DNA of 21,622 nucleotides from Isoptericola sp042668085 (GTDB taxonomy: Bacteria > Actinomycetota > Actinomycetes > Actinomycetales > Cellulomonadaceae), in contig NZ_JBHVBO010000052.1 in NCBI RefSeq assembly GCF_042668085.1, forward strand, positions 1 to 21,622. Reading direction: 5' to 3'. The notes under the pieces were generated by a model. That model did no database searches. It was not told the origin of the DNA and worked only from the letters and a program-made list of their open reading frames with translations. Position numbers and translations under genes: made by a program. How positions within the stretch are numbered: the first letter of the stretch is position 1; each line of letters opens with the position of its first letter. Shown in pieces: positions 13,359 to 19,945 of the stretch.

Positions 13359-13364
13359 AACCTA
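13359..13364 (-). promoter_or_regulatory. Leaderless aldo/keto reductase -10
   Basis: The minus strand reads TAGGTT followed by six bases and the ATG. This is the ideal -12 to -7 spacing for transcription starting on the start codon. The -35 region is weak. It sits in the 34-bp gap after the PAS-AraC gene. Confidence 0.45.
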
Positions 13365-13386
13365 CGGTGCGGGCGGCGGGGTGGCC

Positions 13387-14244
13387 TCAGCTGCCGCGGG
13401 CGCGGCGCCGGAATGACGACGGCGTCTCGCCCGTGAGCCGGGCGAACGTGCGCGTGAACGAGGGCTGGTCGTAGAAGCCGGCGGCCGCCGCGACCTCGGC
13501 GAGCGGCGTCGTCGTGGACGTCAGCAGGTGCGCGGCGCGGTCCACCCGCGTGCGCAGCACGAGCTGGCGGGGGGAGAGGCCGAAGACCTTGCGCACCCGC
13601 CGGTCGAGGACGGCGGGCGTGCTGCCCGACAGCCGCGCCAGGTCGGCCACCGTCAGCGGGTCGCCGGGGGAGGCGTCGAGGTGCCGCTCGACGGCGGCGA
13701 CCAGGCGGGCCATCGCGTCCATCGTCGCGTCGTCGGCGTCGCCCGAGCGCAGGTCCTGCGACACGGAGACGAGGCCGACCACGCGGCCGGCGGCGTCGCG
13801 CACGGGCAGCTTCGCGGTGAGGAACCAGCCCGGCGTGCCGCCCACGCGGCGGATGAGCTCGAGCTCGTTGCGCAGCGGACGGCCCGTGCGCACCACCTCG
13901 GCGTCCTGCGCCTCGTAGCGCTCGGCCAGCTCGGGCACGAAGAGGTCGACGGCGCGGCGGCCCAGCACCTGGCGGCGGGAGCGCTCGTTGGTGCGGCGCA
14001 CGAACACCTGGTTCACGGCGAGATACCGGCCGTCGGCGTCTTTCGCGCAGAACATGACGTCGGACAGCTCGTCCATCAGGTCCACCATCACGGGGGACAG
14101 CGCGGCCATGAGGGCGGCGGTGCCGGGCACGTCGGCCGACGTCCCGGCGCGGGCCACGACCGGGATCGGGCCGGTGGGGTCGCCGACGGGCTCTCCCGGG
14201 GCGTCGCCCGAGGTGCCGTCGGTGTTGTCGGAATCTGCGCCCAT
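13387..14244 (-). CDS. PAS-domain AraC-family regulator, probable regulator of putA
   Basis: A 285-residue regulator. Residues 1-45 are acidic/Pro-rich linker. A PAS domain occupies about 58-165, with MFCAKDADGRYLAVNQVFVRR, GRRAVDLF, and the closing VRDAAGRVVGLVSVSQDLR. An AraC-type DNA-binding domain with two helix-turn-helix units spans about 185-283, ending in GFYDQPSFTRTFARLTGETPSSFRR. The PAS fold probably senses a small ligand. The gene diverges from the proline catabolic gene with only 53 bp between starts, the classic layout for a local activator, so proline or a related metabolite is a sensible candidate effector. ATG 14244 has a TACGAT -10 ten bases upstream and no strong ribosome site. 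It might also read into the aldo/keto reductase gene. Confidence 0.9.
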   Translation of the reverse strand: MGADSDNTDGTSGDAPGEPVGDPTGPIPVVARAGTSADVPGTAALMAALSPVMVDLMDELSDVMFCAKDADGRYLAVNQVFVRRTNERSRRQVLGRRAVDLFVPELAERYEAQDAEVVRTGRPLRNELELIRRVGGTPGWFLTAKLPVRDAAGRVVGLVSVSQDLRSGDADDATMDAMARLVAAVERHLDASPGDPLTVADLARLSGSTPAVLDRRVRKVFGLSPRQLVLRTRVDRAAHLLTSTTTPLAEVAAAAGFYDQPSFTRTFARLTGETPSSFRRRARGS

Positions 14245-14254
14245 CGCGCGCCCG

Positions 14255-14260
14255 ATCGTA
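14255..14260 (-). promoter_or_regulatory. PAS-AraC regulator -10 candidate
   Basis: The minus strand reads TACGAT, ten bases before the regulator's ATG, in the 53-bp divergent region shared with putA. Any protein bound here would affect both genes. Confidence 0.4.
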
Positions 14261-14297
14261 CAAGACGGGCCCCGCCCGGAGGGCGCACCCTGGGGAC

Positions 14298-17200
14298 ATG
14301 AGTACCTCCGTTCCGGCGCGCGGCGGCGCCACCCCTTCCGCCGTGCACAGCGCCCCCACCGACGCGGGCGCCGAAGCCCTGGTCGAGGACGCCGTCGCCC
14401 TCGCCCACCACTGGATCGCCGTCGCCTCCGGCTCGTCCGGACAGGGCGGGACGACCACCCGTGCGGACCGGAAGACGCGCGCCACCGCCGAGCGGCTCGG
14501 CTCGCTCGTCTCCGACCCGGCCGGCCTCGAGCTCGCCGTCGGGTTCGTCGACGACGTCGCCCGGCCCCAGGACGTCGGCGTCGCCGCCACCGCGCTCGCC
14601 CGCCTCGGCCGGGACGCCGGCTCGGCCACGTTCCTCGGCCCCGTCGACCGCACCCTGTTCAAGGTCGGCGCCGTCGTCGCCCCCGTGCTGCCGTCCGTCG
14701 TGGTGCCGGCCGCGCGCGTGCGCCTGCGCCAGCTCGTCGGCCACCTCGTGGCCGACGCCGGCAAGGGCCTCACCGCGCACCTCGCCCGGACCCGCGCCGA
14801 GGGCTACACGCTCAACGTCAACCTGCTTGGCGAGGCCGTGCTCGGCGACGACGAGGCCGCCGCGCGCCTGCAGCGCACCATCGACCTGGTGCGCCGGCCC
14901 GACGTCGACTACGTCTCCGTGAAGGTGTCGTCCGTCGCGGCCCAGCTCGTCACCTGGGACCTGGACGGCTCGCGCGAGCGCGTCGTCGAGCACCTGCTGC
15001 CCCTGTACCGGGCCGCGCGCGACCACGGCGTCTTCCTCAACCTCGACATGGAGGAGTACAAGGACCTCGCGCTGACCACCGCGGTCTTCACGCAGGTGCT
15101 CGACCGCGAGGAGTTCCGCGACCTCGAGGCCGGCATCGTGCTGCAGGCGTACCTGCCCGACGCGATGGGCGCGCTGGACGAGCTCACCGAGTTCGCGCAG
15201 AAGCGCGTGGCCGACGGCGGCGCGCGCATCAAGGTGCGCCTCGTCAAGGGCGCGAACCTGGCGATGGAGCACGTCGAGGCCGAGCTGCACGACTGGGCGC
15301 AGGCGCCGTACCCCACCAAGCCGGACGTGGACGCCAACTACGTGCGCATCCTCGACCACCACCTGCGCGCCGACCGCACCGCGGCCGTGCGCCTCGGCGT
15401 CGCGTCGCACAACCTCTTCCACGTGGCGCTCGCGGTGCTGCTGGCACGCGGCCGCGGCGTCACCGAGGGGCTCGACATCGAGATGCTGCAGGGCATGGCC
15501 CCCATCGAGGCGCGCCTCGTGCGCGACGAGGTGGCCAAGGACGGCGGCCACGTCGTCCTGTACACGCCGGTGGTGCGCGACGAGGACTTCGACGTCGCGA
15601 TCTCCTACCTGGTGCGCCGCCTCGAGGAGAACGCCGCCGAGCAGAACTTCCTGCACGCCGCGTTCGCGCCCGCCGGCGGGTCCGCCGGCGTCCGGGCGAC
15701 CCCGATGGAGCGTCAGGAGCTCGCGTTCCGGGCGTCGGTGCGGGACGGCGTGCACTACCAGCCGGTGGACGTCGCGCCCCGCCGCCGCGACCGCTTCGCC
15801 GGCGGCGGCACCGCCCCCACCGCGGGCGGGTGCCCGAGCGCCGAGCCCTTCCGCAACGCCGTCGACACCGACCCGGCCGTGGCCGGCCACCGTGCGTGGG
15901 CCCGCAGCGTCGTCGGGCCGGACTCCGGGTTCGTCCCCGTCCAGGCCCCCGAGGTCACCTCGACCGAGGCGATCGACGACGCCGTCGCGCGCGCCGTCGC
16001 CGCGCAGCAGGCGTGGGGAGCCGTCGCGCCCTCCGACCGGGCGCGCGTGCTGCGGGCCGCCGCCCGCGAGCTCGAGGCCCGCCGCACCGACCTCGTCGCC
16101 GCGATGGTGCACGAGCCGGGCAAGACCGTCGCCGAGGCCGACCCCGAGGTCAGCGAGGCGATCGACTTCGCCAACTACTACGCCGCGTCGGCCGAGGCCC
16201 TCGAGCAGGTGGACGGCGCCGTCTTCACGCCCGACGGGGTCACGCTGGTCACCCCGCCGTGGAACTTCCCCGTGGCCATCCCCACGGGCGGCGCCCTCGC
16301 GGCGCTCGCGGCCGGGTCGGCCGTGCTCGCCAAGCCGGCCCCCACCACGCCCCGGTGCTACGAGCTGGCGATCGAGGCCGTGCACGCGGCGCTCGACGAG
16401 GTGGCGCCCGAGATCGGGCTGGACCCGAGCGTCGCGCGCGACGTCGTGCAGTTCCTGCGGGTGCCCGACGGCGACCTCGGCCAGCACCTCGTGACGCACC
16501 CGGACGTGGCCCGCGTGATCCTCACCGGGTCCATCGAGACGGCCGAGCTGTTCGCCTCCTGGCGGCCCGAGCGCCCCGTGCTCGCGGAGACGTCGGGCAA
16601 GAACGCGCTGGTCGTGACGCCGTCGGCGGACCTCGACCTCGCCGTCGCCGACCTGGTCAAGAGCGCCTTCGGGCACGCGGGGCAGAAGTGCTCGGCCGCG
16701 TCGCTGGTCATCCTGGTCGGCTCCGTGGGTGACCCGTCCACCGAGACCGGCAAGCGGTTCCGCCGGCAGCTGGTCGACGCCGTGCAGTCGCTCGCCGTGG
16801 GGTCGCCCACCGAGCTGTCCACCGTCATGGGCCCGCTGACCGAGCCCGCGCAGGGCAAGCTGCTGCGCGCGCTCACGACGCTCGAGCCGGGGGAGTCGTG
16901 GCTCGTGCGCCCGCGCCGCCTGGACGACGTGGCCGCCGCGGCCGGGATCGAGGCGGACCGGCTCTGGTCGCCCGGCCTGCGCGACGGCGTCGCCCCGGGG
17001 TCGTTCTTCCACCTCACCGAGGTGTTCGGCCCGGTGCTCGGCATCATGACCGCCAAGGACCTGGACGAGGCGATCCGCCTGCAGAACCAGGTGGACTTCG
17101 GCCTCACCGCCGGCATCCACTCCCTCGACGACGACGAGATCGCCACCTGGCTCGACCGCGTCGAGGCGGGCAACGTGTACGTGAACCGGCACATCACGGG

Positions 17201-17831
17201 CGCGATCGTGCAGCGCCAGTCGTTCGGCGGCTGGAAGGCCTCGGCCGTGGGCCCGGGCGCCAAGGCCGGTGGCCCCAACTACGTGGCCGAGCTGGGCGCG
17301 TGGGCGGACGCCGGCACCCTGCCGTCGCGCACGGACGACCCCGAGGGCTGGCTCGCCGCGGCGCAGGCGTCGGACGACGCCGCGTGGGCGACCGAGATCG
17401 GCGTCGGGCACGACAAGTCCGGCCTGACGGTGGAGGAGAACACCTTCCGCTACCGGCCGATCGACCGCCTCACCGTGCGCGTCGGCGACGGCGCCCTGCC
17501 GATCGAGGTGCGGCGCGTGCTCGCCGCGGCGAAGCGTGCCGGCGTGCCCGCCGTCGTCGTGCCGGACACCGACAGCGGGTGGGGCGTGCCCCACGAGGCG
17601 CCCGTGTCCCACGCGGACTTCGCCGCCGCCGTCGCCGCGGGCCGCGTCACCGGCCGCGTCCGCGTGGTCGGCCGCGCCCCGGGCCTGCGCGAGGCCGCCG
17701 CGACGCGCCTGGGCACCGTCACGGTGCTCGACGCCCCCGTGGTCGCCAGCGGCCGCCGCGAGCTGCTCGCCGTCGTGCGCGAGCAGGCCGTGAGCCGCAC
17801 CCGCCACCGGTACGGGCACGTGCACGCCTGA
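14298..17831 (+). CDS. putA: Bifunctional proline dehydrogenase / glutamate-5-semialdehyde dehydrogenase (PutA)
   Basis: A 1177-residue enzyme that oxidises proline to glutamate in two steps. The FAD-dependent proline dehydrogenase barrel spans about 60-465, with FLNLDMEEYKD, RIKVRLVKGAN, VASHNLFHVAL, EMLQGMAPIEARLVR and EENAAEQNFLHAAF. The NAD-dependent aldehyde dehydrogenase spans about 520-1000, with PPWNFPVAIPTGG, general base E764 (LAETSGKN) and nucleophile C798 (GQKCSA), 34 residues apart as usual. Unlike E. coli PutA it has no N-terminal ribbon-helix-helix domain and begins directly with the enzyme, so it should not regulate itself. A C-terminal region of about 175 residues extends beyond the dehydrogenase. 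ATG 14298 follows GGGGA closely. The divergent PAS-AraC gene is the likely regulator. A 14-bp-arm hairpin follows the stop. Confidence 0.95.
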   Translation: MSTSVPARGGATPSAVHSAPTDAGAEALVEDAVALAHHWIAVASGSSGQGGTTTRADRKTRATAERLGSLVSDPAGLELAVGFVDDVARPQDVGVAATALARLGRDAGSATFLGPVDRTLFKVGAVVAPVLPSVVVPAARVRLRQLVGHLVADAGKGLTAHLARTRAEGYTLNVNLLGEAVLGDDEAAARLQRTIDLVRRPDVDYVSVKVSSVAAQLVTWDLDGSRERVVEHLLPLYRAARDHGVFLNLDMEEYKDLALTTAVFTQVLDREEFRDLEAGIVLQAYLPDAMGALDELTEFAQKRVADGGARIKVRLVKGANLAMEHVEAELHDWAQAPYPTKPDVDANYVRILDHHLRADRTAAVRLGVASHNLFHVALAVLLARGRGVTEGLDIEMLQGMAPIEARLVRDEVAKDGGHVVLYTPVVRDEDFDVAISYLVRRLEENAAEQNFLHAAFAPAGGSAGVRATPMERQELAFRASVRDGVHYQPVDVAPRRRDRFAGGGTAPTAGGCPSAEPFRNAVDTDPAVAGHRAWARSVVGPDSGFVPVQAPEVTSTEAIDDAVARAVAAQQAWGAVAPSDRARVLRAAARELEARRTDLVAAMVHEPGKTVAEADPEVSEAIDFANYYAASAEALEQVDGAVFTPDGVTLVTPPWNFPVAIPTGGALAALAAGSAVLAKPAPTTPRCYELAIEAVHAALDEVAPEIGLDPSVARDVVQFLRVPDGDLGQHLVTHPDVARVILTGSIETAELFASWRPERPVLAETSGKNALVVTPSADLDLAVADLVKSAFGHAGQKCSAASLVILVGSVGDPSTETGKRFRRQLVDAVQSLAVGSPTELSTVMGPLTEPAQGKLLRALTTLEPGESWLVRPRRLDDVAAAAGIEADRLWSPGLRDGVAPGSFFHLTEVFGPVLGIMTAKDLDEAIRLQNQVDFGLTAGIHSLDDDEIATWLDRVEAGNVYVNRHITGAIVQRQSFGGWKASAVGPGAKAGGPNYVAELGAWADAGTLPSRTDDPEGWLAAAQASDDAAWATEIGVGHDKSGLTVEENTFRYRPIDRLTVRVGDGALPIEVRRVLAAAKRAGVPAVVVPDTDSGWGVPHEAPVSHADFAAAVAAGRVTGRVRVVGRAPGLREAAATRLGTVTVLDAPVVASGRRELLAVVREQAVSRTRHRYGHVHA

Positions 17832-17835
17832 GCCC

Positions 17836-17883
17836 ACCTGTCAGGGCCAGGACCACGTATTCGTGCGCGTGGCCCTGACAGGT
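17836..17883. terminator. Perfect 14-bp-arm inverted repeat after putA
   Basis: ACCTGTCAGGGCCA (17836-17849) and TGGCCCTGACAGGT (17870-17883) are exact reverse complements around a 20-nt segment. That segment contains a smaller CACG-tatt-CGTG hairpin. It starts five bases past the putA stop. It is most likely a strong terminator, although there is no T-tract. It lies 53 bp before the patatin start, so an operator role is also possible. Confidence 0.7.
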
Positions 17884-17935
17884 CGGGGCCGCGCACCTGA
17901 TGCCGCAGGCAGGACGTCGTGGCACGATCGCGGCC

Positions 17936-18796
17936 ATGACGGTGGCGTTCGTGCTCGGCGGCGGCGGGGTGCGCGGCGCCGTCCAGGTGGGCATGCTGCA
18001 GGCGCTGTTCGAGGCCGGGGTCGCGCCCGACCTCGTGGTCGGCACGTCGATCGGCGCGATCAACGGCGCCGCGGTCGCCGCCGACCCGAGCATCGCCGTC
18101 GTCGACCGCCTCGGCGCCGCCTGGGCGTCCCCGACGGCGGACGAGGTGTACGGCGAGCCGTGGTACCGGCAGCTCACGCGCCTCGCCCGCTCGCGCACCC
18201 ACCTGTACGACCCGGCCGCGCTGCGCCGGCTCATCGCGGGCACGCTCGGGGAGCGCACGACCTTCGAGGACCTGGCCGTGCCGCTCGTGGTCGCCGCGGC
18301 GAGCATCGAGCGGGCGTCGGAGCACTGGTTCGACGCCGGCCCGCTGGTCGAGGCCGTGCTCGCGTCGGCGTCGGTGCCGGGCGCGCTGCCGCCCACCGAG
18401 ATCGGCGGCGAGCACTACGTCGACGGCGGCATGGTGAACTCCATCCCGCTGGGCGAGGCCGTGCGCCGCGGCGCCACGACGGTCTACGTGCTGCAGGTGG
18501 GGCGGGTCGAGGAGCCGCTCACCGTACCGGCCAAGCCGGCCGACGTCGCGCGCGTGAGCTTCGAGATCGCCCGGCGGCACCGGTACTTCCGGGAGCTGGA
18601 GGAGGCCCGCCGGGTCGCGACCGTGCACGTGCTGCCCACCGGCGGCGCGCTGCCGGGGGACGAGAAGCTCGGGGCGTTCCGGCGCATGGACTCCACCGCG
18701 GCGCGCATCGCCCAGTCGTTCGCCGCCTCGCGGGACTACCTCGCCACCGCGCCGGAGCCGGGGCCGACGCCGCCCGACGGACCGGGGCAGCCGTGA
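17936..18796 (+). CDS. Patatin-like phospholipase
   Basis: A 286-residue RssA/NTE-type patatin acyl hydrolase that uses a Ser-Asp dyad to release fatty acids from phospholipids or other lipids. The oxyanion loop is GGGGVRGA (8-15), the nucleophile elbow GTSIG gives S38, and YVDGGMVNSIP gives D163. All are intact. The protein lacks a signal peptide or membrane helix, so it should act from the cytosol on the inner membrane face. ATG 17936 starts immediately before the first strand, matching the family; an upstream ATG at 17900 adds only a basic stretch. Its stop overlaps the next gene's GTG (GTGA), so the enzyme is translationally coupled to an acyltransferase. Confidence 0.93.
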   Translation: MTVAFVLGGGGVRGAVQVGMLQALFEAGVAPDLVVGTSIGAINGAAVAADPSIAVVDRLGAAWASPTADEVYGEPWYRQLTRLARSRTHLYDPAALRRLIAGTLGERTTFEDLAVPLVVAAASIERASEHWFDAGPLVEAVLASASVPGALPPTEIGGEHYVDGGMVNSIPLGEAVRRGATTVYVLQVGRVEEPLTVPAKPADVARVSFEIARRHRYFRELEEARRVATVHVLPTGGALPGDEKLGAFRRMDSTAARIAQSFAASRDYLATAPEPGPTPPDGPGQP

Positions 18797-19854
18797 TCGC
18801 GCCCCCGCCCCGCTGGGTGCGCCGGGTGGTGCTGGCACCGCTCGTGGTGCTGCTGGCGGTGCTGCTGGTGCCGACGTCGATCATGCTCGCCCTGGTCGTC
18901 GGCGCCGCGCTGACGTGGCTGCTGCCGGGCCGGCTGCGGGTGCTGCGCCTGCTGTGGATGCTGTCGTTCTACGTGCTGTGGGACGCCGTCGCCCTGGTGG
19001 TGCTGTTCGCGCTCTGGGTGGCGTCCGGCTTCGGGCTGGCGATGCACCGGCCCGGGATGCAGCGGGCGCACGTCGCGGTGGCACGGGCCGCGCTGGCCGT
19101 CCTCTTCTGGCAGGTGCGGTGGACGCTGCGGCTGACCATCGTCGTCGAGGTCGAGGCGGGCGCGCGGCTGCCCGACGTCCCGGTCCTCGTGCTCAGCCGG
19201 CACGCCGGGCCGGGGGACTCGTTCATCCTCGTCGACACCCTGCTGGGCCGCGGCCGCCGCACCCCCGCCATCGTCCTCAAGGACACGCTGCAGTGGGACC
19301 CCGCGATCGACGTCCTCCTGAACCGCCTGCCGGCGGCCTTCGTCACGCCCGTCGCGCGGCGCCGGCCGGGGCAGCCCGGGGCCGCGGAGACGATCGCCAG
19401 GATCTCCGCCGGCCTGGGCCCCGACGGCGCGCTCGTGCTGTTCCCGGAGGGCGGCAACGTCACGCCGAAGCGGCGCGCGAAGCGGATCGCGGCGCTCCGG
19501 GCGCGCGGCAAGGACGCCCTCGCCGACCGGGCCGAGCGCATGCCGCACGTCATGGTGCCGCACGCGGGCGGGTTCCTGTCCGCGCTCGACGCCGTCACGC
19601 CCGACGCCGCCGTGCTCGTCGTCGCGCACACCGGGCTGGACCGTCTCGTCACGGTGAAGGACATCTGGCGGGAGCTGCCGATGGACAAGACCATCGTGCT
19701 CGGCGGCACGCTGACGCGCGTCCGCGACCTCCCCGCCGACCTCGAGGGCCGGGAGCTGTGGCTCTTCGAGCAGTGGGAGCGCGTGGACGCCTGGATCTCG
19801 GAGCGCGACGTCGACCGCCCGGTGGTGCGGGCACGCCCGGATCGCTCCCGCTGA
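18793..19854 (+). CDS. PlsC-type lysophospholipid/1-acyl-glycerol-3-phosphate acyltransferase
   Basis: A 353-residue membrane-bound acyltransferase. Two or three N-terminal helices (about 8-90) anchor a cytosolic domain. Motif I is HAGPGD (H137-x4-D142) and motif III is FPEGGN (217-222), the hallmarks of the PlsC/LPLAT family that esterifies a lysolipid from acyl-CoA or acyl-ACP. The segment WRELPMDKTIVLGG and the C-terminal WLFEQWERVDAWI resemble actinobacterial family members of unknown exact acceptor. GTG 18793 overlaps the patatin stop; the open frame continues upstream only antagonistically in another frame of the patatin gene. Coupled to a phospholipase, it may reacylate the lysolipid the partner produces. 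Confidence 0.9.
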   Translation: MIAPPPRWVRRVVLAPLVVLLAVLLVPTSIMLALVVGAALTWLLPGRLRVLRLLWMLSFYVLWDAVALVVLFALWVASGFGLAMHRPGMQRAHVAVARAALAVLFWQVRWTLRLTIVVEVEAGARLPDVPVLVLSRHAGPGDSFILVDTLLGRGRRTPAIVLKDTLQWDPAIDVLLNRLPAAFVTPVARRRPGQPGAAETIARISAGLGPDGALVLFPEGGNVTPKRRAKRIAALRARGKDALADRAERMPHVMVPHAGGFLSALDAVTPDAAVLVVAHTGLDRLVTVKDIWRELPMDKTIVLGGTLTRVRDLPADLEGRELWLFEQWERVDAWISERDVDRPVVRARPDRSR

Positions 19855-19862
19855 ACGCCCCG

Positions 19863-19891
19863 TTCACCGATGTCGTAGCGTCGTGTAGGGT
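19863..19891 (+). promoter_or_regulatory. Permease promoter
   Basis: TTCACC (19863-19868) and TAGGGT (19886-19891) are separated by exactly 17 bp. They would start transcription near 19898, about 48 nt before the permease ATG. Confidence 0.5.
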
Positions 19892-19910
19892 CTCCCAGCC
19901 GCCGAGACCC
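19888..19910. promoter_or_regulatory. Operator-like inverted repeat over the permease -10
   Basis: GGGTCTC (19888-19894) and GAGACCC (19904-19910) are perfect 7-bp arms nine bases apart. The left arm overlaps the -10 and the right arm lies just past the predicted start. A repressor binding here would block RNA polymerase. If transcription starts further upstream, it would instead be an RNA hairpin. Confidence 0.45.
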
Positions 19911-19911
19911 G

Positions 19912-19925
19912 GTGGTACAGACCAC
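19912..19925 (+). other. Small leader hairpin before the permease
   Basis: GTGGT and ACCAC form a 5-bp stem with a 4-nt loop, ending six bases before the AAGGAG ribosome-binding site (19932-19937). It may modestly tune translation. No riboswitch class is recognised. Confidence 0.3.
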
Positions 19926-19945
19926 TCCAGTAAGGAGCCTCAACG

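Noticed and set aside
14088..17837. A 1249-codon open frame antisense to putA
   Set aside because: The long open frame is caused by high third-position GC. Its product is His/Arg/Gly-rich with no domain, and the putA strand shows a complete, motif-bearing enzyme.
17863..18792. Upstream open frame extending the acyltransferase to 663 codons
   Set aside because: It runs in another frame through the patatin gene and gives an Arg/Ala-rich product; the GTG at 18793 begins the membrane domain.
19888..19925. Riboswitch or T-box before the permease
   Set aside because: The leader is too short and shows no known conserved core; the hairpins fit operator or small leader structures.
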